Below, one piece after another: positions 40,659 through 49,798 of a stretch of 64,000 bases of DNA. The DNA is taken from positions 1-64,000 of the forward strand of contig NZ_JAASQK010000004.1 in the NCBI RefSeq assembly GCF_011762195.1. The letters run 5' to 3'. This DNA is from Sphingomonas oligoaromativorans. Lineage in GTDB: Bacteria > Pseudomonadota > Alphaproteobacteria > Sphingomonadales > Sphingomonadaceae. Under the pieces are notes generated by a model, which was given only the letters and a program-made list of their open reading frames with translations, was not told where the DNA came from and searched no databases. The first letter of the stretch is position 1. Every line of letters starts with the position of its first letter. Made by a program: the position numbers and the translations under genes.

Positions 40659-41777
40659 TTGAATTTGCTCATTGCCGAAACGTGTCGGGAAACGATTCCC
40701 GAACCGGGCTCGCCGTCGCGAGAAGTCGATGCCAAAGGCGCGGCAATCCACGATGATCCTGGGACGCCTCCAGATATAAGGGAACTGGGACCGATCCTGG
40801 CGCGGCGCTTCAAAGCCTATGGGACGGACTGGAGGCGAAGCGCTTTTCAGTTGGTGACGACCGCTTTGCCGTTCGTGGCGCTGCTCGTCGCCATGGGGAT
40901 CGTATCTTCCCGCCATTATTGGCTGGCGCTTTTGATGGCCGTTCCCGCAGCCGGATTGCTCGTCCGTCTCTTCATATTCCAGCATGATTGCGGTCATGGC
41001 TCGTTCTTCCGCTCGCGGGCTGCGAACGATGCCGTCGGGCGTGCGATCTCCGTGCTGACCCTCACGCCTTATGGGCATTGGAGGAAGGGCCACGCCATCC
41101 ACCACGCATCCAGCGGCAACCTGGATCGGCGCGGCCGTGGCGACGTCGAGATTTTGACGGTCGACGAATATCGAGACCTGTCACCCATCGGGAGACTTGG
41201 CTATCGGCTGTATCGCAGCCCGTACGTTCAGGTCATCATCGGCGCCCCTCTCAACTTCATCGTGCTTCAGCGGATACCGAGGGGCGCGTCATTTCGGGAT
41301 CGGGGCGCCCGCCGCAGCATGTTGGCGCTGGATGCGGCGCTGGCCGTGGTGTTCGGCGCGGCGATGATGCTTGCCGGCGTTGGAACGGTGCTGGCGGTCT
41401 ATCTGCCGGTGATGGTCCTCGCGTCATGGATCGGGAACTGGCTGTTCTACGTCCAGCATCAGTTCGACGATGCATATTGGGAGAGGGACGGCACCTGGAA
41501 TTTCCACGCGTCTGCGCTCCGCGGCAGCTCTTACTTCAAGCTGTCGCCGATCTTGCAGTGGTTCAGCGGCAACATCGGCCTGCACCATATCCATCACCTG
41601 TGCAGCCGCGTTCCCAACTATCATCTGCAAGCCTGCTTCGACGATGCGCCGGAATTGCACCTCTTCGCCAGGCGGATATCGCTGCGCGAGAGCTTGAGAT
41701 GCTGGCGGTTCGCGCTGTGGGACGAGCAACGCCGCACGATGGTGGCATTCCGGGATCTGGACTTGCGAACCGCCTGA
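40659..41777 (+). CDS. Fatty acid desaturase
   Basis: A membrane di-iron desaturase of about 372 residues. The three His boxes are visible: HDCGHGSFF, HAIHHASSGNLDRRG and GLHHIHHLCSRVPNYHL. At least four transmembrane helices lie around them (about 75-115 and 220-265). It resembles omega-6/omega-3 type acyl-lipid desaturases. No ATG gives a full N-terminus: TTG 40659 (with GGAGTGGGG upstream) is preferred, and GTG 40647 is possible. Regulation is not visible. Confidence 0.88.
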   Translation: MNLLIAETCRETIPEPGSPSREVDAKGAAIHDDPGTPPDIRELGPILARRFKAYGTDWRRSAFQLVTTALPFVALLVAMGIVSSRHYWLALLMAVPAAGLLVRLFIFQHDCGHGSFFRSRAANDAVGRAISVLTLTPYGHWRKGHAIHHASSGNLDRRGRGDVEILTVDEYRDLSPIGRLGYRLYRSPYVQVIIGAPLNFIVLQRIPRGASFRDRGARRSMLALDAALAVVFGAAMMLAGVGTVLAVYLPVMVLASWIGNWLFYVQHQFDDAYWERDGTWNFHASALRGSSYFKLSPILQWFSGNIGLHHIHHLCSRVPNYHLQACFDDAPELHLFARRISLRESLRCWRFALWDEQRRTMVAFRDLDLRTA

Positions 41778-41871
41778 CAACGGGACGCATCATCGCTATC
41801 AGGGTGAAGCGCAGGCGACAGTCCTCCTCTCGGCCCTTTGACGATGGGGGCGAGCGACGTCGATCCTGTCC

Positions 41872-42279
41872 ATGGCCGGCCCGCTTGATTTTCTGCCACT
41901 CGGGATGCCAGGTGGAGCGATGCATCCTCACACTCGCGCCATGGTCGCCGCAGCGGCTCACGCTTTCATCATCGGCAGAAAAGTCGCGGGAATCTACGAT
42001 CACTCGGCCGGACGGCATTTGCGGATCGCCGCGGAGGCTCGTGGTGAGCAGCTCCAGGGCTTCGACGGGGATCGCCCGGCGAGGTTCGGCGGCACGCTTC
42101 CCGAACTTTACGATGCCGGCGATCGGGTTTTCGTCTCGCTCGAGATCGATGGTGCAACGGCCCGGGGTCATGATCGAAGCACGTCGAGTTCCTATTCCGC
42201 CAATGTGACCGAAAGTCTCGTGCAACTGTATGATTACAGTCAGGGCGCATGGTTCACATTCGACGTTCAGGTCGTTTAA
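41872..42279 (+). CDS. Conserved hypothetical protein
   Basis: Up to 135 residues. The core reads HTRAMVAAAAHAFIIGRKVA, GIYDHSAGRHLRIAAEARG, EQLQGFDGDRPARFGGTLPE and then a beta-rich end (RVFVSLEIDG...WFTFDVQVV). No named family is recognised. ATG codons at 41905 and 41920 are alternative starts; the latter has GGAG close before it. It lies alone between the desaturase and the phosphatase. Confidence 0.6.
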   Translation: MAGPLDFLPLGMPGGAMHPHTRAMVAAAAHAFIIGRKVAGIYDHSAGRHLRIAAEARGEQLQGFDGDRPARFGGTLPELYDAGDRVFVSLEIDGATARGHDRSTSSSYSANVTESLVQLYDYSQGAWFTFDVQVV

Positions 42280-42398
42280 TCCGCCCGCGCAAACGAGCGG
42301 CGAGAGCTGGCGAAAAGCGCCAGCCCAACCCATTCGCCATGCCCCGAGCCGATGCAAGATAATTGCCATGGGCTCCCCGTGGCCGCTACCAGCAGGCC

Positions 42399-44060
42399 AT
42401 GACGAAGACGCGCGATTCCGATGATCGACCCGACAATCCCGATCGGCGGCTGCTGCTCGGCGGCATGGCAGCGGCCGTTGGCGCGGCGACCCTGGGATCA
42501 CAGGCGGAAGCCAGGCCGGCGCACGGGGGCTCGTCGCATGTCCACGCTGTCAGCGATGCGGCCCTGCGGGCGAACATCGAGACGGTGGTCGTGATCTATG
42601 CGGAGAACCGCAGCTTCAACAATCTGTTCGCCGACTTTCCGGGTCTGGAGCAACCTTTGTCCGCCGTGTCGCGCGAGCGCACGCTCCAGCGCGATCGCGA
42701 TGGCAAGCTGCTCGATCATCTCCCCAAGATCTGGGAGGGGCTGGTTCCCGACAAGCAGACCGTCGAACATCGCGAATATCAGATCGGCCCGGACGCGCTC
42801 GGGACAATCCCCAACGGCCCGTTCGCGCTCTCCACACCCGAAGGCGACCCGCTGCCGCACGGGCTCGTCACCCGCGATCTGGTCCATGCCTTCTACAACA
42901 ACCAGCTCCAGATCAACGGCGGCAGGAATGACGGCTTCGTCGCCTGGGGAGACAGCGGCGCGCTGGTCATGGGCCATTATGGCGATGCATCCGCCAATCT
43001 CCGGCTGTGGCAGATCGCGCGCGAGTTCACGCTCTGCGACAATTTCTTCATGGGCGCTTTCGGCTGCTCCTACCTCAATCATCAATATCTGATCGCGGCG
43101 CGGCCGCCATTCTACCCGGACGCGGACAAGAGCCCCGCCAAGGGGCGGATCGTCCAACTCGAAGGCGATGACCCCAAGGGCATCCGGCCGAAGCAGACGG
43201 CCAGATCGGCGCCGAGCGCGATGGATGGCCCGGTCCGCTTCGTGCCCAACACCATTTCACCGGACTTCTGGGCGGTGAACACGATGCTGCCGCCTTATGC
43301 GCCGACCTTCGATCTCGATCCCGATCGGCCGGGCTATGCCAATTGGCAGAGCGCTCACACGCTGGTGCCGCAGAAGCACAGGACCATCGGCGACATGCTC
43401 AACGCGAAGGGCGTCGAATGGGCCTGGTATGCGGGCGGCTGGGGGGCGGCGATGGCGGGCCATGGCGAGGACGGCGAGTTCCCCTCGCGGCCGAACTTCC
43501 AACCGCATCACCAGCCGTTCAACTATTTCGAGCAGTTCGGCCCCGGCACGGCCGAGCGCTCCAAAAGGCTGCGCGATGGCGGCATGGGCGAGACGCCGCG
43601 CACCAATCACTTCCTTGCGGATGTCGCGGCGGGGACGCTGCCGTCGGTCAGCTATTACAAGCCTCAGGGCAATCTCAACATGCACGCCGGCTATTCGGAC
43701 GTGGACGCCGGCGATCGCCATATCGCCCGCGTGATCGATGCGCTGCGCAAGAGCCCGCAATGGGGCAAGATGCTCGTCGTCGTCACCTTCGACGAGAATG
43801 GCGGCTGGTGGGATCATGTCGCGCCGCCCAAGGGGGATCGCTGGGGACCGGGCACGCGCATTCCGGCGCTCGTCATCTCGCCGCACGCGCGTCATGGCGA
43901 AATCGATCACACCATCTACGACACCGGATCGATCGCGCGCTTCATCACGCGGCGCTGGGGCCTCGAGAAGCTGCCCGGCCTCATCGAGCGCGAGCACGCG
44001 ATGATCGCTGCCGGCGGCCCGCCCCCCGGCGACCTGACCGGCGCGCTGCGTTTCACCTGA
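42399..44060 (+). CDS. Tat-exported acid phosphatase/phospholipase C-type phosphoesterase
   Basis: A 553-residue alkaline-phosphatase-superfamily enzyme of the AcpA/phospholipase C type. The N-terminus is a twin-arginine signal (PDRRLLLGGMAAAVGAATLG) ending near QAEA. The mature part begins with IETVVVIYAENRSFNNLFAD, carrying the metal ligands Glu and Asn. It continues with DNFFMGAFGCSYLNHQYLI, HAGYSDVDAGDRHI and the metal-binding VVTFDENGGWWDHV. It releases phosphate or cleaves phosphodiesters in the periplasm. The start at 42399 gives the canonical Tat signal. Confidence 0.9.
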   Translation: MTKTRDSDDRPDNPDRRLLLGGMAAAVGAATLGSQAEARPAHGGSSHVHAVSDAALRANIETVVVIYAENRSFNNLFADFPGLEQPLSAVSRERTLQRDRDGKLLDHLPKIWEGLVPDKQTVEHREYQIGPDALGTIPNGPFALSTPEGDPLPHGLVTRDLVHAFYNNQLQINGGRNDGFVAWGDSGALVMGHYGDASANLRLWQIAREFTLCDNFFMGAFGCSYLNHQYLIAARPPFYPDADKSPAKGRIVQLEGDDPKGIRPKQTARSAPSAMDGPVRFVPNTISPDFWAVNTMLPPYAPTFDLDPDRPGYANWQSAHTLVPQKHRTIGDMLNAKGVEWAWYAGGWGAAMAGHGEDGEFPSRPNFQPHHQPFNYFEQFGPGTAERSKRLRDGGMGETPRTNHFLADVAAGTLPSVSYYKPQGNLNMHAGYSDVDAGDRHIARVIDALRKSPQWGKMLVVVTFDENGGWWDHVAPPKGDRWGPGTRIPALVISPHARHGEIDHTIYDTGSIARFITRRWGLEKLPGLIEREHAMIAAGGPPPGDLTGALRFT

Positions 44061-44268
44061 TATCGGCCGATCCGCATCGCGGCCGAAGCGCCGAAAATGA
44101 ACGGTCAGGAGAGGGCCTCCGATCGATCACGATCGGCCCTTCTCCCGATCCATTCCGTGGTACAGATGACTACGGAATTGGCCGACGGAGGACTCGGGTG
44201 CGGACCCGTTTGGCAGGGCATGAATTCTCGACTAACGGCGTCGCGCGTCGTCAAGCGAAGGAGTGAGA

Positions 44269-44571
44269 ATGACACAGGCAGAACCCGTTGGCGTGGACCG
44301 GCTTCCGAGTACACCTCGTGCCCGTCTGGTGTCCGACGAGCTGGCACGCCTCATGGAGATGGTCACCGATGCCTGTCCGCCGGACGCCAAGGTGAGCTTT
44401 GCCTTTGACGGACAGTTGCATCTTTTCGTCGATGTTCGGACGATCGAGGAAGTTCTGGCTGTGGAGTTGCTTCTGCCGGGCCTTGGTGCCGGCATGTTCC
44501 ACGGTGTCCAGCGCTCGCAGGCGCCCCGCCATGGTTTCGGCCATCGGGTAACGGCGCTGGTCGATCGGTAA
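44269..44571 (+). CDS. Conserved hypothetical protein
   Basis: A 100-residue soluble protein with ARLVSDELARLMEMVTDACP, VSFAFDGQLHLFVDVRTIEE and VLAVELLLPGLGAGMFHGVQ. The pattern (helix, two strands, helix) could be a small ligand-binding fold; no family is recognised. GAAGGAG six bases before the ATG fixes the start. It is convergent with the CGNR gene across a strong hairpin. Confidence 0.7.
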   Translation: MTQAEPVGVDRLPSTPRARLVSDELARLMEMVTDACPPDAKVSFAFDGQLHLFVDVRTIEEVLAVELLLPGLGAGMFHGVQRSQAPRHGFGHRVTALVDR

Positions 44572-44582
44572 AAGACAGACGG

Positions 44583-44612
44583 GCAGGGGCGCGTGGTATC
44601 GTGCGCCCCTGC
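44583..44612. terminator. Bidirectional hairpin terminator
   Basis: GCAGGGGCGC and GCGCCCCTGC form a perfect 10-bp stem around a 10-base loop. It lies between two convergent genes (44571 and 44644). Confidence 0.7.
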
Positions 44613-44643
44613 TTGCTTCCACCGCCCCAATAAAGCCCGGCGG

Positions 44644-45276
44644 CTAGTGGCGGTGGTGCTCCTCGGCGATATTCTTCTTGCGCGTGCGGTGCGCGGATAC
44701 CTTGGCCCGGTTGCCGCAGACGCTCATGCTGCACCAGCGCCGCGCCCGGCCGCGCGTATGATCCGCGAACAATAATGTGCAGCTAGGCCCCTGGCAGGCC
44801 TTCACATGCGTGAAATCCTCTTCCACCACAACGTGCGCCAGAGCCTCGCCGATAGGGATCAGCAGCGATTCCGGCGAACGCCAGCGTCGCGCCACCTCCA
44901 ATGCCAGATGCCCCCCTTCGTGCGGCACGATGCGGCCATAGGCCTCGTCGCGTTCCAGAAGCCGGTTGAGGGGGGCGATATCCTCTAGCGTGCCGCTATC
45001 CAGCGGCCGGCCCATGCGGCCTGTCACGAAGCCCCGGAACCATTCGCGCAGATCGCGCGCTTGATCGGCGACACGGTCCAACTCGCCGGGCATCGCGTTC
45101 CTGACGATTTCGTCGAGCTGCTGTGCAGGCACGAGCCCGGCCTGTCGCAGCCAGTCGACCAGCCCCGCACCATCCTGAAGCCAGTCGATCGGCTCGTTGC
45201 TTGGCGTGGCGATCGAGTTGAGGAAATCGATCCCCCGCGCGTCGGCGATGAAGAAGGCGGGCATGTTCACGGGCAT
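44644..45276 (-). CDS. CGNR zinc finger (ABATE domain) transcriptional regulator
   Basis: A 210-residue protein with the N-terminal ABATE-type domain (DFLNSIATP...WLQDGAGLVDWLRQAG) and the C-terminal CGNR zinc finger (CQGPSCTLLFADHTRG then WCSMSVCGNRAKVSAHR). The zinc ligands are the four cysteines. Such proteins are predicted DNA-binding regulators. It is divergent from the alpha/beta-hydrolase gene, its likely target. ATG at 45276 is preferred to the upstream TTG; 45264 is also possible. Confidence 0.88.
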   Translation of the reverse strand: MPVNMPAFFIADARGIDFLNSIATPSNEPIDWLQDGAGLVDWLRQAGLVPAQQLDEIVRNAMPGELDRVADQARDLREWFRGFVTGRMGRPLDSGTLEDIAPLNRLLERDEAYGRIVPHEGGHLALEVARRWRSPESLLIPIGEALAHVVVEEDFTHVKACQGPSCTLLFADHTRGRARRWCSMSVCGNRAKVSAHRTRKKNIAEEHHRH

Positions 45277-45502
45277 GGTTCGCAATCCATTGATGATTGC
45301 TTCTTATGTAACTGCCAAAATGGCGTAATGCAAGTTATATCATATGGCCATATCGTCAGTGTGGCCTCTGTGGGGAGGCTTGCCTTCTGCCGACGAAACC
45401 GTGGTTTTGCGGTGGTGTCTGCGGGGTCGGCCTCGCTGATTGCCTGAGGGAGTGCATCGGCAGTTATGGTCTCGCTGCGCATCGTGACCGTCAAAAATAC
45501 AT

Positions 45503-45531
45503 TTGACAGGTTACGATTCGGATGAAATAAC
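45503..45531 (+). promoter_or_regulatory. Sigma-70-type promoter of the hydrolase gene
   Basis: TTGACA at 45503-45508 and AATAAC at 45526-45531 are separated by 17 bases. They lie about 45 bases before the alpha/beta-hydrolase ATG in the divergent region with the CGNR regulator. Confidence 0.5.
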
Positions 45532-45575
45532 CCCTTCATTGCTTTTCATGTGGTTACAAATCGAGGAGAAGTACC

Positions 45576-46415
45576 ATGAACGCGATTGCCTACCGGACCG
45601 TGGACGTAGACGGGATCGATGTCTTCTATCGCGAGGCGGGGAAGACGGGGGCGCCGAAGCTGCTGCTGCTGCACGGCTTCCCGAGCTCCGGCCACATGTT
45701 CCGCGATCTCATCCCGCTGCTGTCGGACCGTTTCCACATCGTGGCGCCGGATCTGCCGGGCTTCGGCCAATCGGGCGATCCCAAGGCCAACAGCTTCGAT
45801 TCCATCGCCGACACGATCGAGCGCTTCACCGAGATCGTCGGCTTCGATCGCTTCATCGTCTATGTGTTCGACTATGGCGCGCCGACCGGCTTCCGCCTCG
45901 CCATCCGCCACCCCGAGCGGATCGCCGGCATCGTCTCCCAGAACGGCAACGCCTATGTCGAGGGGCTGAGCGACGGCTGGAACCCGATCCGGGCTTATTG
46001 GGAGGATGCCTCGCCCGCCAATCGCGACGCGCTGCGCATGATGCTGAAGCCCGAGACGACCTATTGGCAATATAGCCACGGCGTGGCGGACCCGTCCGCG
46101 ATCTCGCCCGACGGCTATACGCTCGACGACCATTATCTGGCGCGGCCGGGCGCGGACGATGTCCAGCTCGATCTGTTCGGCGACTATAAGAGCAATGTCG
46201 CGCTCTATCCGGCGTTTCAGGATTATTTCCGCACCCACAAGCCGCGTTTCCTGGCGGTGTGGGGCAAGAACGACCCCTTCTTCCTGCCGCCGGGCGCCGA
46301 AGCCTTCCGCCGCGACATCCCCGAGGCCCGCGTGACTTTCCTCGACACCGGACATTTCGCGCTGGAAACCCACGCCGCTGACATCGCCAAGGAAATCCGG
46401 GGCTTCTTCGACTGA
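45576..46415 (+). CDS. Alpha/beta hydrolase with Asp nucleophile (epoxide hydrolase/dehalogenase type)
   Basis: A 279-residue alpha/beta hydrolase. The oxyanion region is LLLLHGFPSSGHMFRDLIP. The nucleophile elbow is VYVFDYGAPTG, with Asp where esterases have Ser. The acid lies near WGKNDPFFLPPGAE, and the catalytic His is in DTGHFALETH. An Asp nucleophile marks epoxide hydrolases and haloalkane dehalogenases. The natural substrate is unknown. GGAGAAGTACC precedes the ATG. The divergent CGNR gene is the likely regulator. Confidence 0.9.
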   Translation: MNAIAYRTVDVDGIDVFYREAGKTGAPKLLLLHGFPSSGHMFRDLIPLLSDRFHIVAPDLPGFGQSGDPKANSFDSIADTIERFTEIVGFDRFIVYVFDYGAPTGFRLAIRHPERIAGIVSQNGNAYVEGLSDGWNPIRAYWEDASPANRDALRMMLKPETTYWQYSHGVADPSAISPDGYTLDDHYLARPGADDVQLDLFGDYKSNVALYPAFQDYFRTHKPRFLAVWGKNDPFFLPPGAEAFRRDIPEARVTFLDTGHFALETHAADIAKEIRGFFD

Positions 46416-46425
46416 GTATCGGAAC

Positions 46426-46449
46426 GGCGGCGGGGGTGACCCCGCCGCC
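46426..46449 (+). terminator. Hairpin terminator
   Basis: GGCGGCGGGG and CCCCGCCGCC form a perfect 10-bp stem with a GTGA loop, ten bases after the hydrolase stop. No long T-run follows. Confidence 0.65.
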
Positions 46450-46667
46450 GGTTGGCTTGCGATCCCGGCCACAGGCGCGGATGCCATCGCGGACCCGACC
46501 GGTGGAGCCGGCCGCCCGCCGCGATCGATCGGATTTGCTCATCCTCTGCCGGATTGTGCTTCCGAAACAAAGCGTTCATGGAGGATATGGCCCATCGTCG
46601 GCATGAAGGCGATCCCGGCCGGTCGGTAATCCAATCGAAAGCTTGGTGGGGCATCTGCGGGAGGGAG

Positions 46668-48434
46668 ATGGGAAGATTCCGTGGCCTTGATGGTGCGGCG
46701 ATGCTGCTCCTGGCTTGGGCGTTGCTGGCCGGGCTTCTGCCGTCGAAAGCCTCGGCGAGCGAAATCGTGCTGGGGCCGACCCTCTGTCATGCGGTGAGCG
46801 AACGGGTGGTAGCCGCTCGGGAGGCTCCGGCGCCGCTGGCCTGCGGTGGCGAGCCGCGCGGCTATCAGCATGGTTCGCTCTGGTTGCGCACGGATCTTCG
46901 CGGATTGCCGGTCGACGGCAATGACCTGATGCTCGTCGTCCACAATTCACGGTTCGATCGCCTGTCCGTGGCATTCCGCTACGCCGATGGCTTCGTGGCG
47001 CAATCCGAGGTCCATGGCGGCGATTTCGGATCGCATTGGCGGGCGGGCGGCCAGATCGCTTTCGATGCGCCGATGCGCGACGTGCCCGTCACCGCCATGA
47101 CCCTGCGCTTCGATCGGCTCGCCAGCGCCAAACTGCTGCGTATGCGGCTGATGGATCATGGCGAGGCGAGCTATGAGGCGATCGCGCTCGCCGGGACGAT
47201 CGCGACGGCGTTGACCCTCTTGCTGGTCTGTGCGCTCTACAATGCGGGGCTGGCCGTTGCCGTCCGGCGGGCGTTTCCGGCGTGGCAGGCGGCGTGGGCC
47301 GGATGCATGGTCCTGTGGGGCGCGATCTGGTCGCAGTTCCACCTCTTCCTGTTCCCCGGAATGGCGGGCGCGCTTTCCGCACAAAGCTGCACCGCGCTGT
47401 CCTGCCTCGCGATCACGCTCGCCACGGCGAGCGCCGTGACCGCGATCGACCGCGCGACGCTCCCCGTCGGTCTGCGCAGGGCGGCGCTCCTGTCCGGTAT
47501 AGCGGTGGGCATCCTCGGCCTGCCTCTGGCGGCCATGCGGTCCGGCCCGATCGTCGAACTGGGAAATGGTCTGGGGGCGCTGATCCTGCTCGATCTGGGG
47601 CTTGTCGCGGCCTGCCTCGCGCTCGCTTCTCGGCGGAAAAGCACGGATGCGCGTAACCTCATCGGCGCCTGGTCACTCCCGATGCTGATGCTGGCCGCGC
47701 TCCAGATGACGGACCCGAACGCGATCTTCTGGGGGGGCGGGGCGCAAATCCTGATCCTGTTCGCCGCGGCATGGCAGACGCTCTGGCTCTCGATCACCGC
47801 CTCGCACAAATATGCGAAGCTGCGCATCGACCGCGACACCGCCCGCATCGCCGAGGCGCAGGCGCAGGAGTTGGCGCGCCGCGATCCGCTCACCGGGCTG
47901 CTGAACCGCCGCGGCGTCATCGAAGTGCTGGAGGCGAAATCGCGCCAGGGCGACGATCCCGATGCATCGGTCGCGCTGCTGCTGATCGATGTCGATCGCT
48001 TCAAGCGGATCAACGATCAATATGGCCATGATGCCGGCGATCTGGTGCTGATGAGGATCGCATCGCAGATCGTGCGCTGGGAAGAGGCGCGCTGCAACGT
48101 GGCCCGATTGGGCGGGGAGGAGTTCGTCATCATCATCGAAGGTCTTGAGATGACGGCCTTGCAGCACTTCGCCGAAAGCGTCCGGGAGGACATCGCCGCC
48201 TGTCGGTACGGGCTTGAGCCGGGCGGAGGGGTGACCGTCAGCATCGGCGTGGCGCAGACGACCGGGCACCCCGATTTCCGGGCGCTTTATCGGCTCGCGG
48301 ACAAGGCGCTCTATGCCGCGAAGCGATCCGGCCGCAATCGTGTCAGCTTCAGTTCCGCCCATAATGACGAGAACGACGGGCATTCTGCGGATACTGGGCT
48401 CGGGGAAAGGCATCCGCTCCGGGGCGGTGCATAG
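46668..48434 (+). CDS. 7TM-DISM diguanylate cyclase (GGDEF)
   Basis: A 588-residue membrane diguanylate cyclase. A signal peptide (MLLLAWALLAGLLPSKASAS) precedes a periplasmic beta-rich 7TMR-DISM-type sensor domain (about 35-170). Seven hydrophobic helices follow (about 180-390), then a short coiled coil, then a GGDEF domain with DPLTGLLNRRG and the active site RLGGEEFVIII. The inhibitory RxxD site is absent (EARC in that place). It makes c-di-GMP in response to an unknown extracytoplasmic signal. GGGAGGGAG before the ATG at 46668 favours this start over earlier frames. Confidence 0.92.
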   Translation: MGRFRGLDGAAMLLLAWALLAGLLPSKASASEIVLGPTLCHAVSERVVAAREAPAPLACGGEPRGYQHGSLWLRTDLRGLPVDGNDLMLVVHNSRFDRLSVAFRYADGFVAQSEVHGGDFGSHWRAGGQIAFDAPMRDVPVTAMTLRFDRLASAKLLRMRLMDHGEASYEAIALAGTIATALTLLLVCALYNAGLAVAVRRAFPAWQAAWAGCMVLWGAIWSQFHLFLFPGMAGALSAQSCTALSCLAITLATASAVTAIDRATLPVGLRRAALLSGIAVGILGLPLAAMRSGPIVELGNGLGALILLDLGLVAACLALASRRKSTDARNLIGAWSLPMLMLAALQMTDPNAIFWGGGAQILILFAAAWQTLWLSITASHKYAKLRIDRDTARIAEAQAQELARRDPLTGLLNRRGVIEVLEAKSRQGDDPDASVALLLIDVDRFKRINDQYGHDAGDLVLMRIASQIVRWEEARCNVARLGGEEFVIIIEGLEMTALQHFAESVREDIAACRYGLEPGGGVTVSIGVAQTTGHPDFRALYRLADKALYAAKRSGRNRVSFSSAHNDENDGHSADTGLGERHPLRGGA

Positions 48435-48481
48435 AAGCTGCGGCTCGACGAAATGGCGCTCTTCTGCGATCCGCTGGCTCC

Positions 48482-48940
48482 ATGACGGATACACCCAACC
48501 GGCTGCGCCGATCCGCGCGCATCATCTTGCTCGACGATGCCGGGCAAGTGCTGCTGCTGCGCTTCGTGATCGAGCGGATGAGTGGCTCCTATATCTTCTG
48601 GGCTACACCCGGAGGCGAGGTCGAGCCCGGCGAGGAATTGCTGGAGGCGGCCCGGCGCGAACTGCTTGAGGAAGTCGGCCTGTCGCTGCCGCTTTCGGGG
48701 CCGGTGCATCATGCCTCGGGCGTGTTCGAGTTCAAGCATGAGGTGGTCGACAATGTCGACGCCTTCTACCTCGCCCATTTCCATGGCGGGCCGGTCAGTC
48801 TCGGTGGTGTCGACGAGGCGGAGCGCGCCGTGCTGCGCGAACTGCGCTGGTGGACGGCCGACGAGATCGAGGCGAGCCCGGTTCCCGTCTATCCGCCGGA
48901 CCTTGCCGGGGCGGTCCGCAGGCTGGCGACCAGATCCTGA
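48482..48940 (+). CDS. Nudix hydrolase
   Basis: A 152-residue Nudix protein. The Nudix box is complete: GGEVEPGEELLEAARRELLE followed by EVGL. It opens with RRSARIILLDDAGQVLLLRF and includes WATPGG. The enzyme hydrolyses a nucleoside diphosphate linked to another group; the substrate cannot be told. It follows the diguanylate cyclase by 47 bases in the same direction. Confidence 0.92.
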   Translation: MTDTPNRLRRSARIILLDDAGQVLLLRFVIERMSGSYIFWATPGGEVEPGEELLEAARRELLEEVGLSLPLSGPVHHASGVFEFKHEVVDNVDAFYLAHFHGGPVSLGGVDEAERAVLRELRWWTADEIEASPVPVYPPDLAGAVRRLATRS

Positions 48941-49012
48941 GAGGGGCGTCGGCCGCTGGCAAACCTGCGGAGATAGGCCGGCGGGTGGGTGCCAGTCCTC
49001 GGACCGCACGGA

Positions 49013-49156
49013 TCAGGAGCCCAGCAGCGCCGCCATCATCGCGAGGGTGAAGATCACGCCCAGCCCCACCAGTCCGATCAGGCAGATGCCGGCATCTTCG
49101 AGCATCGAAGGGCGCCGGCGGGGCGGAAGATCGTCGAACAGATTGCGCGTTTCCAT
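49013..49156 (-). CDS. 47-residue single-span membrane protein
   Basis: A 47-residue protein: charged start METRNLFDDLPPRRRPSMLE followed by one transmembrane helix (AGICLIGLVGLGVIFTLAMM). GGGAGGAGAGGAGACGG precedes the ATG, a strong ribosome binding site. No family is recognised. It lies between the Nudix gene and the truncated hemoglobin, in the same orientation as the latter. Confidence 0.65.
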   Translation of the reverse strand: METRNLFDDLPPRRRPSMLEDAGICLIGLVGLGVIFTLAMMAALLGS

Positions 49157-49256
49157 CCGTCTCCTCTCCTCCCTGGGTCGACCAACCCATGAAAATCGAG
49201 GAGGTTTCCATTATGACCAGTTTGGAGGGAACCGGCCCGGAAATGCGTGGATGGTC

Positions 49257-49664
49257 TCAGCCTTCTGATCCGCGCTCCATCATCGCCTTCTGGAGAGGGG
49301 AGGCGTGCAGGATCGCCAGTTGCAGGCTCTCCGCGATCCGCGCGGCCTTGGCTTGCAGCGCCTGGGCGTGCGCTTCCGGCAGCATCTCGCCGGTGGTCGA
49401 TGTCCAGATGCGGAGCCAGCGTTCGAACATCGCGGGCGTGAGGCGCTTCGCATGGAGCATGTGCCTCGCGACCGGATTGCCCTTGTAGCGCCCGGTGGAG
49501 AGCATCACCGACGACCAGAAATCCGCGATCCGGGAAAGATGCTCGGGCCAGTCATGGACCGCCTCGTTGAAGACCGGTCCGATCAGATCGTCCTCGCGCA
49601 CACGGGCGTAGAAGGTGTCCAGCAACGGCGGCAGGGCGGTTTCGAGGAAATCTTGCTTCGACAT
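49257..49664 (-). CDS. Group III truncated hemoglobin
   Basis: A 135-residue group III truncated globin. It has ETALPPLLDTFYARVREDDL and LIGPVFNEAVHDWPEHLSRI, the WSSVMLSTGRYKGNP segment, the proximal-His region ARHMLHAKRL and FERWLRIW. Such globins bind O2 and NO; the physiological role is often nitrosative or microaerobic protection. The start has a good purine-rich site upstream. Confidence 0.92.
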   Translation of the reverse strand: MSKQDFLETALPPLLDTFYARVREDDLIGPVFNEAVHDWPEHLSRIADFWSSVMLSTGRYKGNPVARHMLHAKRLTPAMFERWLRIWTSTTGEMLPEAHAQALQAKAARIAESLQLAILHASPLQKAMMERGSEG

Positions 49665-49798
49665 GACGGCTATGAGGGATGCATGGAAAGCGCCCCTCCA
49701 TGCAAGGGAGCGCTGCCATCTACGACCATCCCGTCCTTGACGTGGGAAAGCCTGTCGGGGGAGAGGTCTGTCGCAACAGGACGCGGGAGAGGGCAGGA

